A DNA stretch of 8,688 bases from Acidobacteriaceae bacterium (GCA_003140655.1 PLKR01000356.1:5337-14024); one strand, 5' to 3'; counted from the stretch's first letter, positions 1-6,133 are shown. Made by a program: numbers and translations. Notes: generated by a model not told the origin, from the letters alone.

Positions 1-111
1 TTTTATCTGTTGATCGTGCCTAAAGAAGTGTCACCTAGCCAATTTGATACTCTCAGGCAAGCGAAAGCACTAGGGGCTAAAATCATAAATGCGAGAGGAG
101 GCCCGCCATAA
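1..111 (+). CDS. 3' end of an unidentified protein gene (partial)
   Basis: The first frame is open from base 1 and closes with TAA, giving the last 36 residues of a protein whose start lies outside the window. The tail reads as beta strand (FYLLIVP), helix (PSQFDTLRQAKALG), strand (AKIIN) and a basic Gly/Pro-rich end (ARGGPP). That would suit the edge of an alpha/beta domain, but I recognise no family. Its last bases contain a GAGAGGAGG ribosome-binding site, and its stop codon overlaps the first codon of the next small ORF, so the two are probably translated in series. Confidence 0.5.
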   Translation, partial: FYLLIVPKEVSPSQFDTLRQAKALGAKIINARGGPP

Positions 112-248
112 AAGCCGAGTACAGAGAAGGCGCGAAGGTGCGGGAAGAGTTTGAGCGCACGATGACAGAATTGTTTCGTGCGCTCAAACCGAAAGAACGG
201 AAGCAGCCGAAGACCGTTACTCCGCGCAAGCCGAAACGGGCTGACTAG
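108..248 (+). CDS. small basic hypothetical protein, apparent ATA start
   Basis: This 46-codon ORF begins directly after a strong Shine-Dalgarno (GAGAGGAGG, about six bases upstream) with ATA, which overlaps the TAA of the preceding gene as ATAA. Its sequence runs from an acidic helix (AEYREGAKVREEFERTMTELF) to a Lys/Arg/Pro-rich tail (KPKERKQPKTV), without Cys or membrane segments. There is no ATG, GTG or TTG between the preceding in-frame stop at 78-80 and the ATA. The next options are GTG at 138 and ATG at 162, which lie too far from the Shine-Dalgarno and cut into the helix. Either ATA is really used, or an ATG has decayed. The function is unknown. A charged helix plus basic tail might bind nucleic acid, but that is inference. 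Confidence 0.4.
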   Translation: MKAEYREGAKVREEFERTMTELFRALKPKERKQPKTVTPRKPKRAD

Positions 249-260
249 GATTAGAATTTC

Positions 261-635
261 TTACCGCTTCAGATCGGGAAAACCCATAGCGAGCACCACG
301 CGCCGAGCGGTCTGTTCAATAACCCGTTCTGATAACCGACGCAGTTTATCTTTTGGTTCGTGTAGGCTTGTCTTCCGGACTGTCGTAATACTTTCTGCCT
401 GAATAGTCGAGTTTTCCGAAAGGCCAGTTTCGCCAGGAGACAGTTCAAGGTGTGATGGTAGTTTGGGTGGGGTTGTCGAGAGTGGAACCACTAAGACAGT
501 ACTAGCCCGTTCGTGATTGTTTCTGGCGTCAATAGAGACCACCATGACCGGTCGCGGCAATTTATCTGGCGGATCAGTGGGAAGCTGGACGTACCAGATT
601 TCACCTCGTTGCGGCGGTCTTGCTGGTTGCGTCAT
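261..635 (-). CDS. MazF/PemK-family endoribonuclease toxin
   Basis: The 124-residue product has the length and motif order of the MazF/PemK (CcdB-fold) toxins. It has an opening RGEIWYVQLP strand (residues 10-19), RPVMVVSID (28-36), VLVVPLSTTP (47-56) and a later GLSENSTIQAESITTVRK segment (71-88). R28 and T54 sit where the family places its catalytic Arg and Thr/Ser. Such toxins cleave mRNA at short sequence motifs and arrest growth unless held by the antitoxin. The gene follows the antitoxin ORF after 9 bases, the normal antitoxin-first order, implying one transcript. No clear Shine-Dalgarno precedes the ATG, so translation may depend on coupling. The core residues look intact, so I expect a functional toxin. 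Confidence 0.85.
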   Translation of the reverse strand: MTQPARPPQRGEIWYVQLPTDPPDKLPRPVMVVSIDARNNHERASTVLVVPLSTTPPKLPSHLELSPGETGLSENSTIQAESITTVRKTSLHEPKDKLRRLSERVIEQTARRVVLAMGFPDLKR

Positions 636-644
636 GCACTGATT

Positions 645-899
645 TTACATCTGTGATTCTGAAAACTCTCCCCACTGTTTATCCCGCTGTACTTCCTCGT
701 CCGGAAGCGCGTCGTAATACGACGTGACCAGCGCAGACAGATGCGCTTTCTTCCACTCGCGGATCATTCCTTCAAGAGCCGAGGTTAGTGATTCTGCCCT
801 TTTCTCGCTCTTGTAGCATTCCAATACCTCGATTACATCCTCAGACAACGAGAACGTTCGAGGCTGCTTCCTCCGGCTGGATGTTGCCGTGATTCCCAT
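645..899 (-). CDS. ribbon-helix-helix antitoxin of the MazEF-like pair
   Basis: This 84-residue protein has a basic N-terminus and then a ribbon-helix-helix pattern (RTFSLSEDVIEVLECYKSEK around residues 14-33, followed by the helix SLTSALEGMIREW). It ends in an acidic, aromatic tail (YYDALPDEEVQRDKQWGEF) of the kind that wraps around MazF-type toxins. Antitoxins of this kind bind their own promoter as dimers and neutralise the toxin. The start ATG has no convincing Shine-Dalgarno, and the transcript may have a very short leader. A palindrome 26 bases upstream (925-947) is a plausible operator. The family-level call is firm, but the exact antitoxin subfamily is not settled. Confidence 0.8.
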   Translation of the reverse strand: MGITATSSRRKQPRTFSLSEDVIEVLECYKSEKRAESLTSALEGMIREWKKAHLSALVTSYYDALPDEEVQRDKQWGEFSESQM

Positions 900-924
900 T
901 GTATCACACCAATCTTAACATCAT

Positions 925-947
925 GTATAATATGTTTCGTGTTATAC
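925..947. promoter_or_regulatory. palindrome, candidate TA operator
   Basis: The arms GTATAATATG (925-934) and CGTGTTATAC (938-947) pair around a TTT centre. The outer six bases are perfect inverted repeats, and the inner four pair with two G:T wobbles. It lies 26 bases upstream of the antitoxin start and covers AT-rich -10-like motifs on both strands. Ribbon-helix-helix antitoxins usually bind such sites, so autoregulation of the TA operon is the simplest reading. It could equally control the rightward transcript toward the tRNA-like sequence. Confidence 0.5.
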
Positions 948-948
948 T
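940..948 (+). promoter_or_regulatory. extended -10 (TGTTATACT) pointing at the tRNA-like sequence
   Basis: TGnTATACT matches an extended -10 with 5 of 6 hexamer positions. No good -35 lies 16-18 bases upstream, which extended -10 promoters tolerate. Transcription would start near 955 and run through the tRNA-like sequence. The motif overlaps the right arm of the palindrome, so an antitoxin bound there would be expected to repress it. Confidence 0.35.
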
Positions 949-949
949 C

Positions 950-982
950 GTGCCGTCCAGCGCTCAGAACGGTGGACGGCAC
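950..982. other. perfect 10-bp hairpin
   Basis: GTGCCGTCCA (950-959) and TGGACGGCAC (973-982) are exact inverted repeats around a 13-base loop. No T-run follows on either strand, so it is not a standard terminator. It ends five bases before the tRNA-like fold. It may be a processing element, a protein site or the end of a mobile element. Confidence 0.6.
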
Positions 983-987
983 GACGT

Positions 988-1065
988 GGTGACTGTAGCT
1001 CATGACTCCTAGAGCACGCGCCTTGTGAACGTGGGAATCCGGAGAGAACCGGACAAGTCACCCCA
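988..1065 (+). tRNA. tRNA-like sequence, histidine type, degenerate
   Basis: The ends pair as an acceptor stem (GTGACT at 989-994 with AGTCAC at 1056-1061), extended by a G-1:C73 pair (988:1062) and followed by an encoded CCA (1063-1065). G-1:C73 is the identity mark of tRNA-His. TA at 996-997 is followed by a D-arm with a GCTC/GAGC stem (998-1001, 1012-1015). A middle arm carries CTTGTGAA, containing GTG (His) or TGT (Thr) depending on register. A third arm TCCGG/CCGGA (1038-1042, 1049-1053) sits where the T-arm belongs. Faults are a 7:66 mismatch, no GG in the D-loop, a mispaired anticodon stem and an AGAGAA loop instead of TTCRA. It is therefore a tRNA-derived pseudogene, a divergent accessory tRNA or another tRNA-like RNA. 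A functional histidine tRNA is doubtful. Confidence 0.42.
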
Positions 1066-1128
1066 ATTTTAGCGATCAATTCCACGAATGCCCCTGCATT
1101 TCGAGCGCCATAGTCAAACTCTTAATTA

Positions 1129-1338
1129 TCAGTAGTTTGATCTCATTATTAGTGCCGACATGACGAAAAGCGTGCATTTTGGCTGACAATCTTTGTTCAT
1201 CTTTAGAACACAGTATTCGCTACTAGAATGCTTATCGGCAATGAGCGCATCGACATTTAGAAAAAACATTACCCTTGAAATGGGCAAAATAATATACCCG
1301 TTACCACCGATGTCAACAGAAATATTATTGTACGTCAT
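1129..1338 (-). CDS. doubtful small hypothetical ORF in an AT-rich patch
   Basis: From ATG at 1338 this frame gives 69 residues, with a Gly/Ile-rich start (SVDIGGNGYIILPISRV), a hydrophobic stretch (VMFFLNVDALIA) and two Cys near the end. A TTG at 1356 would add six residues. No Shine-Dalgarno is visible at either start. An inverted repeat (TCAAACT at 1114-1120, AGTTTGA at 1134-1140) brackets the stop codon. Base composition is clearly poorer in GC than the flanking genes, suggesting transferred DNA. I do not recognise the product. It may be a fragment or chance ORF. Between 1066 and 1413 I see nothing else that looks functional. Confidence 0.2.
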   Translation of the reverse strand: MTYNNISVDIGGNGYIILPISRVMFFLNVDALIADKHSSSEYCVLKMNKDCQPKCTLFVMSALIMRSNY

Positions 1339-1413
1339 AATATGAAGATGATTCAATGTGTGCGCACGTTGCCTTTTTCCATTGCTTTATCCAATTTGAT
1401 TAGCCGACAGGGA

Positions 1414-1923
1414 TTAGGCTTGCGTCGCTTGCCCCGTCCCTGTCGCCCTGACTCGCTGCGCATTATGCATGTTTTTGGTTACGCCCCCGACAAACGTTTC
1501 GTCCACCTCAAGAATATTCCCTTCGCCGCCGATCTTGCTCGAATCGAAGGCATGCTTTTTCAGGGCCTCACGGATGCGGTGAAGCATGAACCATGCGGAC
1601 TTCTGCGTAATGCCAAGCATCCGGCCCAGTTCGTGAGAGCTGATTCCGTTCTTGCACGCCACGAGCATCCACACTGCCGTCATCCACTTATCAAGACCAA
1701 GGGCCGAGTCTTCCATGATCGTTTTCACCTTGACCGTGAACTGCCTTTTGCAGGCATAACAGAACCAAAGGCGACGGGTCTTGATAAACGAGAACTTCCG
1801 CGCGGTGCATCGCGGGCAGCTAATGTCGCCGTTTGGCCAGCGCAATTTGATGGCGTAATCGAAGGCTCGTTGCGGATCTGCGAAGCAGGCGATTGCTTCT
1901 TGGAGTGTGCGCGGCTGCTTCAT
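1414..1923 (-). pseudogene. truncated IS1595-family (ISXO2-like) transposase
   Basis: The 169 residues from ATG at 1923 match the N-terminal half of IS1595-family transposases. They contain a zinc ribbon (CPRC at 36-39, CYAC at 55-58), a helix-turn-helix segment (KNGISSHELGRMLGITQKSAWFMLHRIREA) and the first catalytic Asp in EVDETFVGG (D141). Family members are about 300 residues long. Here the frame ends in TAA soon after NMHNAQRVRATGTG, so the rest of the DDE core is missing and the protein cannot transpose DNA. Near the end lies a GGGG run (1432-1435). Reading one base fewer there would extend the frame to TGA at 1353, with only vague family resemblance, so a frameshift plus deletion is likely. 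No terminal inverted repeats were found. A GTG at 1932 lies inside the -10 box, so ATG is the likely start. Confidence 0.85.
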
Positions 1924-1930
1924 GTAAAAC

Positions 1931-1959
1931 ACTATAACCTAAACGCACATGTGTGTCAA
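1931..1959 (-). promoter_or_regulatory. near-consensus sigma70 promoter of the transposase remnant
   Basis: On the minus strand TTGACA (1959-1954) is followed by a 17-base spacer and TATAGT (1936-1931). Transcription should begin about 6-8 bases further on, at or next to the A of the transposase ATG (1923). The message would then be leaderless or nearly so, which fits the absence of a Shine-Dalgarno. The perfect octamer CACATGTG lies in the spacer. Confidence 0.65.
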
Positions 1960-2177
1960 GTGATTTATTACCTTTTCATCGAATGGACAACCTGTTGAAA
2001 TGTCACACCTATGCATTTTCTTGGCGGCGTCTCATCCCGCCCATGACCTCCGTGTAGTTGCTTGCCTCTACGCAATCCCCGCCAAAACGACTAAACTGAA
2101 AGGTTCCGGTGGATTTCGCTCCAGCCGCCTTAATGGCATTACCCGCTCGGGGCATCTATCCTCCAGGGAAGGCCATC

Positions 2178-5006
2178 ATGTCTCTAAACAGCTTCAACTC
2201 CCGCTCCACCCTTAAAGTCGGCAACAAAGAATACGAAATCTACCGCCTCGACACCCTCGACCGGCAAGGCATCAAGACCACGCATCTCCCGTTCTCCCTG
2301 CGCATCCTGCTCGAGAACTTGCTCCGCACCGAAGACGGCCGCAACGTGAAAAAAGATGACATTCGCTCCATGGCCGCATGGAATAAAAATTCCCAGCCCG
2401 ATAAAGAAATCGCCTTCACCCCCAGCCGCGTTCTGCTCCAGGATTTCACCGGCGTCCCCTGCGTCGTCGACCTCGCCGCCATGCGCGACGCTATGCAGCA
2501 ACTCGGCGGCGATCCCGCCCTCATCAATCCCCTGCAGCCGGTCGAACTGGTCATCGACCACTCCGTCCAGGTCGACGAATTCGGCACCGCCAGCGCCTTC
2601 GACGTAAACGCTCTTCTCGAATTCCAACGCAACAAAGAACGTTATTCATTCCTGCGCTGGGGCCAAACCGGTTTCCGCAACCTCTCCATCGTCCCCCCCG
2701 ACACCGGCATCGTCCACCAGGTCAATCTCGAATACCTCGCCCGCGTAGTCTTCGTGCAGGAAAAAACGGGACACGACGCGAACGGCCACCGCCTAGCCTT
2801 TCCCGACACCCTAGTCGGCACCGACAGTCACACGACGATGATCAATGGACTGGGGGTGCTTGGATGGGGGGTGGGCGGCATTGAGGCTGAGGCTGCCATG
2901 CTCGGGCAGCCCGTCTCTATGTTGATTCCGCTGGTCGTCGGTGTGAAGCTCACTGGACGGCTGCGCGAAGGGGCAACTGCTACGGATCTCGTTCTCACTA
3001 TCACCGAAATACTGCGTCAGCACGGAGTCGTCGGAAAGTTCGTCGAATACTTCGGTCCCGGCCTGCGCGATCTTCCGCTCGCCGACCGCGCCACCATCGC
3101 CAACATGTCACCCGAATACGGCGCCACCTGCGGCATCTTCCCCGTCGACAAAGAAAGTCTGAAGTATCTGCGCCTCACCGGCCGCAGCGCAGAGCAAATT
3201 GCGCTGGTCGAAGCTTACTGCCGCGAGCAGGGACTGTTTCACGACGACAAAACTCCCGAAGCGGAATACTCCGAACTGCTCAGCCTCGATCTTTCGACGG
3301 TCGAGCCGAGCCTTGCCGGCCCGAAGCGTCCGCAAGACCGCGTGATCCTTTCGCAAGCTGCCGAGTCGTTCCACAAAGCTCTGCCCTCGCTCATTAAGCC
3401 GAAATCCGCCGCAGCCAGTGCATCTGCAACGGCCACACAAACCGCAAAAGCCGGATCTTCCGCAACCTGGGAGCAAGAAGGCGGCAGTCCTACCGCCGTC
3501 GGCGTCGAAGATCCTAACGTACACGAACACGTCTCGCCGAAAGTGAAGGACTGCCTGCAGCATGGCAGCGTGGTGATCGCCGCCATCACGTCCTGCACCA
3601 ATACCTCGAACCCCTCGGTGATGATCGGCGCGGGATTGCTGGCGAAGAAAGCCGTCGAAAAAGGTCTTTCAGTCCCGCCCTGGGTGAAGACTTCGCTGGC
3701 ACCCGGATCGAAAGTCGTCCGCGATTATCTGGAGAATGCCGGCCTCACCCCATATCTCGAGAAGCTAAAATTCCACATCGTCGGCTACGGCTGCACCACC
3801 TGTATCGGCAACTCCGGCCCGCTGCCGGCGGAGGTCTCGCAAGCGATCGACGAAAAAGATCTGGTCGTTGCCTCTGTCCTTTCGGGCAATCGCAACTTCG
3901 AGGGCCGTATCAACTCCGAGGTTCGCGCGAATTATTTAATGTCGCCGCCGCTGGTGGTCGCCTTCGCGCTCGCCGGACGCATCGACACCGACCTCCGCAA
4001 AGACGCCATCGGCAAGGGCAAAGACGGCAAGCCGGTTTACCTCGCCGACCTCTGGCCCACGCAGCGCGAAGTGGAAGAGGCCATCCAGCAGTCCGTCACT
4101 TCCGAGATGTTTTCAAAAAGCTATGCGGAAGTTTTCGAAGGAGACGAGCGCTGGCGTGGCCTCAATATTCCCAAGGGCCAGACCTACGCCTGGGAAAAAG
4201 ATTCCACCTATATTCGCCGCGCTCCCTACTTCGAGGGCATGAAGCTCCAGCCTTCGTCCGTCGAAGAGATCAAGAGCGCGCGCGTGCTTGCCGTGCTCGG
4301 CGACAGCGTCACCACCGACCACATCTCTCCCGCCGGCTCCATCAAGAAAGACGGCCCCGCCGGAAAATATCTGCAAGAACACGGCGTCAAGCCCGCTGAC
4401 TTCAACTCCTACGGCTCGCGCCGCGGCAACCACGAAGTCATGGTCCGCGGCACCTTCGCCAATGTCCGCTTGCGCAACAAACTGGTGAACGTGGAAGGCG
4501 GCTTTACCCGCCACCTGCCCACCAACCAGGAGATGTCGATCTTCGATGCCTCGCAGAAATATCAATCCGAAGGCACGCCGCTCATCATCCTCGCAGGAAA
4601 AGAATACGGCTCGGGCTCCTCCCGCGACTGGGCGGCGAAAGGGCCGCGTTTGCTCGGCGTCTCCGCTGTGATTGCGGAAAGTTATGAACGCATTCATCGC
4701 TCGAATTTGGTCGGCATGGGAGTTCTGCCCCTGCAATTCGTGGCGGGCGAGAACGCGGAATCGCTCAAGCTGACAGGCGAGGAAGTGTTTGAGATCAGCG
4801 GCATCCGCGATGTCGTCGAGCACTTCGCCGCGGGACGTCCGGTGAAGGTACGCGCGCTGGGCAAGGGTGGAGTCATCGAGTTCAACGCGCTGGTACGCAT
4901 CGACACGCCGCAGGAGGCGCTGTACTACGCGAACGGAGGGATTTTGCAGTATGTGTTGAGGCAGTTGCTGGCGGGGAAGCCGAGTGCGCAGACGGTGGGG
5001 GTGTAG
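2178..5006 (+). CDS. acnA: aconitate hydratase, AcnA/IRP type
   Basis: Aconitase interconverts citrate and isocitrate through cis-aconitate in the TCA cycle, in the cytoplasm, using a [4Fe-4S] cluster. The cluster ligands are visible as C473 (TSCTNTSNPSV), C539 and C542 (GCTTCIGNSGPL), with the family spacing of 66 and 3. Other hallmarks are VGTDSHTTMINGLGVLGWGVGG, GDSVTTDHISPAGSI, SYGSRRGNHEVM and the swivel-domain loop YGSGSSRDWAAKGP (S812-R816). ATG at 2178 is chosen because AGGGAAGG lies five bases upstream. An upstream in-frame ATG at 2109 would add 23 unconvincing residues and has no such site. At 942 residues it exceeds E. coli AcnA (about 890), mainly through an Ala/Ser/Thr-rich insert near residues 410-436. 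The gene stands alone, and no clear promoter or terminator was found. Confidence 0.97.
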   Translation: MSLNSFNSRSTLKVGNKEYEIYRLDTLDRQGIKTTHLPFSLRILLENLLRTEDGRNVKKDDIRSMAAWNKNSQPDKEIAFTPSRVLLQDFTGVPCVVDLAAMRDAMQQLGGDPALINPLQPVELVIDHSVQVDEFGTASAFDVNALLEFQRNKERYSFLRWGQTGFRNLSIVPPDTGIVHQVNLEYLARVVFVQEKTGHDANGHRLAFPDTLVGTDSHTTMINGLGVLGWGVGGIEAEAAMLGQPVSMLIPLVVGVKLTGRLREGATATDLVLTITEILRQHGVVGKFVEYFGPGLRDLPLADRATIANMSPEYGATCGIFPVDKESLKYLRLTGRSAEQIALVEAYCREQGLFHDDKTPEAEYSELLSLDLSTVEPSLAGPKRPQDRVILSQAAESFHKALPSLIKPKSAAASASATATQTAKAGSSATWEQEGGSPTAVGVEDPNVHEHVSPKVKDCLQHGSVVIAAITSCTNTSNPSVMIGAGLLAKKAVEKGLSVPPWVKTSLAPGSKVVRDYLENAGLTPYLEKLKFHIVGYGCTTCIGNSGPLPAEVSQAIDEKDLVVASVLSGNRNFEGRINSEVRANYLMSPPLVVAFALAGRIDTDLRKDAIGKGKDGKPVYLADLWPTQREVEEAIQQSVTSEMFSKSYAEVFEGDERWRGLNIPKGQTYAWEKDSTYIRRAPYFEGMKLQPSSVEEIKSARVLAVLGDSVTTDHISPAGSIKKDGPAGKYLQEHGVKPADFNSYGSRRGNHEVMVRGTFANVRLRNKLVNVEGGFTRHLPTNQEMSIFDASQKYQSEGTPLIILAGKEYGSGSSRDWAAKGPRLLGVSAVIAESYERIHRSNLVGMGVLPLQFVAGENAESLKLTGEEVFEISGIRDVVEHFAAGRPVKVRALGKGGVIEFNALVRIDTPQEALYYANGGILQYVLRQLLAGKPSAQTVGV

Positions 5007-5046
5007 GGGAAATCCGCCCTAGCACCAGCCCGAAAATGACGCCGGA

Positions 5047-5267
5047 ACAGTTCGGCCACTGGGGCTGGAGCCCGCACTCATTTCGGACTTACGTGGCGCT
5101 GAAGCGCCGCTCTTCCACGGTCGCTGACACATTTCGGGCCTAGCATGCTTTGTGCAAGGTCAAAGGCAGCGGACAGGAGTGTCCGCTCCATACGGTCCAC
5201 GGGCGGAGAACAGCAGGTTCCTCCGCTCCGCCGTCGCTGACGCTCCGGCTCCGGTTGGTATGACAAG
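5047..5267. repeat. tandem direct repeat, copy 1
   Basis: This segment recurs at 5294-5520 with an offset of 247 bases, rising to about 253 after a small insertion. Shared landmarks in order are ACAGTTCGGCCACTGGGGCT, a GGCGCT-GA-AGCGCC hairpin (5095-5108), TTCCACGGTCGCT, the REP-like palindrome (5168-5187), and GCAGGTTCCTCCGCTCCGCC. Frames read through it give only SGHSCPL-type peptides made from the palindrome. It is best seen as duplicated non-coding DNA 3' of the aconitase gene. Confidence 0.85.
5155..5195 (+). repeat. REP-like palindromic element A
   Basis: CAAGGTCAAAGG is followed by AGCGGACA-GGAG-TGTCCGCT (5168-5187), a perfect 8-bp stem with a 4-base loop, and then CCATACGG. The same arrangement occurs at 5402, 5594, 8479 (inverted) and 8546. 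It lies inside the first tandem copy. Confidence 0.8.
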
Positions 5268-5293
5268 GGGGTGACCAGGCTCCCAACACGGGG

Positions 5294-5520
5294 ACAGTTC
5301 GGCCACTGGGGCTGAAGCCCGCACTCATTTCGGACTTTACGCGGCGCTGAAGCGCCGCTCTTCCACGGTCGCTCACGCATTTCGGACCTGGCATGTTCGT
5401 GCAAGGTCAAAAGCAGCGGACAGGAGTGTCCGCTCCACACGGTCCATCTCTAAGGAAAGAGAGCAGCAGGTTCCTCCGCTCCGCCGTCGCTGGCGCTCCG
5501 GCTCCGGTCGGAATGACAAG
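5294..5520. repeat. tandem direct repeat, copy 2
   Basis: This is the second copy of the unit at 5047-5267, with scattered substitutions and a 6-base length change after the palindrome. Its hairpin is stronger than in copy 1: GCGGCGCT-GA-AGCGCCGC at 5341-5358. The divergence suggests the duplication is not recent, or that both copies derive from a dispersed family. Confidence 0.85.
5402..5442 (+). repeat. REP-like palindromic element B
   Basis: CAAGGTCAAAAGC leads into the same perfect AGCGGACA/TGTCCGCT stem (5415-5434), followed by CCACACGG. It is the counterpart of element A in the second tandem copy. Confidence 0.8.
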
Positions 5521-5545
5521 TGGTAGTGAGACTGTCAGCAATGCA

Positions 5546-5612
5546 AGATCAAAGTCAGAACCAAAGGTCAAGATCAAAATCAAAATCCAAAATCAAGATC
5601 AAAATCAAAAGC
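5546..5612 (+). repeat. degenerate TCAAAA/GATCAAAATC low-complexity tract
   Basis: Short imperfect repeats of GATCAAA and ATCAAAATC run directly into REP-like element C. The tract looks like an amplified version of the CAAGGTCAAAGG left flank of the other elements. On the minus strand it reads through as Phe/Asp-rich peptide, which is not coding. Confidence 0.7.
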
Positions 5613-5651
5613 AGCGGACAGGAGTGTCCGCTCCACATGGGCTATTTCTTC
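5594..5651 (+). repeat. REP-like palindromic element C, touching the endonuclease stop codon
   Basis: The perfect stem AGCGGACA/TGTCCGCT lies at 5613-5632. It is followed by CCACATGGGCTATTTCTT, and the same flank recurs with one change after element E near hslV. The CTA in that flank is the stop codon (TAG) of the minus-strand gene at 5642-6091, so the repeat or its target site includes the last codons of the gene. Confidence 0.8.
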
Positions 5652-6091
5652 CCGCGGCGGGGGCGGAGGAGGGGCCAGGCTTCGCGGTATCCCTCGTAGC
5701 TGTAGCGATTTTTCTTTAGGGGCTGCATGGGGAAGAGCATTAGGCCTTGTTTGCGCGCAGCGCCGCCGAGAAGGACGCGGGCTGGGATGAGATACCAGGC
5801 GTCCTGCATGATGACGTAGGCGGCGAAGAAATCGAGTTGCTTGAGGGTGTAAGGTGGGCCGAGATAGTTGGGCTTGAACTGGCAGAAGTATCCGGTACCG
5901 ACGCGGCAGGAAGTGGACTTTACCTGGACTCTTACAATGCGGGAGCCGAAGTGGAGGGCGACATCGAAGGGCGAGGAGTCTCCCCAGGGCTTTAGGACCT
6001 TGAAGCCGTGGCGCAGGGCTTCGGCCATGAAGCGCAGTTCGACCCACTCGCCGCGCTCCTTGAAATTCTTGAAGAACTTGAATTCGTCCAT
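5642..6091 (-). CDS. PD-(D/E)XK endonuclease-like protein
   Basis: The 149-residue product shows the PD-(D/E)XK nuclease order: a helix with Glu (KERGEWVELRFMAEALRHG, near residues 11-29), then PWGDSSPFDVAL carrying the Asp, then RIVRVQVKST with the Q-x-K half-site. It resembles the group of small proteins that Pfam calls PDDEXK_5, related to group I intron-associated endonucleases. Many such proteins are of unknown role, and DNA cleavage is inferred from the motifs. ATG at 6091 is chosen because AGGAG lies four bases upstream. An upstream ATG at 6136 lies at the terminator U-tract and adds 15 residues of unlikely sequence. The C-terminus is basic (LRPRRGKK). The gene stands alone, with no methylase or partner beside it, and its stop is inside REP-like element C. 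Confidence 0.7.
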   Translation of the reverse strand: MDEFKFFKNFKERGEWVELRFMAEALRHGFKVLKPWGDSSPFDVALHFGSRIVRVQVKSTSCRVGTGYFCQFKPNYLGPPYTLKQLDFFAAYVIMQDAWYLIPARVLLGGAARKQGLMLFPMQPLKKNRYSYEGYREAWPLLRPRRGKK

Positions 6092-6133
6092 GTGGCTCCT
6101 GTCTGAAGGGCGGACTCCTGGGAAAGCCGAGCC

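Noticed and set aside
950..982. Hairpin as an intrinsic terminator
   Set aside because: No T-run follows on either strand.
1342..1998. Long plus-strand ORF opposite the transposase
   Set aside because: The minus strand encodes clear IS1595 motifs with its own promoter. The plus frame is a shadow with no recognisable domain or Shine-Dalgarno.
2092..2097. TAAACT as a -10 for the aconitase gene
   Set aside because: No acceptable -35 at 16-18 bases upstream, so the promoter could not be placed.
2184..2635. Minus-strand ORFs inside the aconitase gene
   Set aside because: They are antisense shadows created by high-GC codon use, and the plus strand is a conserved enzyme.
5078..5440. Minus-strand ORF giving SGHSCPL-type peptides
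   Set aside because: The peptide is produced by reading the repeated palindromes. The same peptide recurs at each repeat copy, and there is no ribosome-binding site.
5047..5640. Possible CRISPR array
   Set aside because: There are only two long copies plus scattered palindromes. There are no short evenly spaced repeats with unique spacers and no cas genes.
5393..5719. Plus-strand ORF over the repeat array
   Set aside because: It consists of translated palindrome and TCAAAA tract (KIKIQNQDQNQK), then runs antisense into the endonuclease gene.
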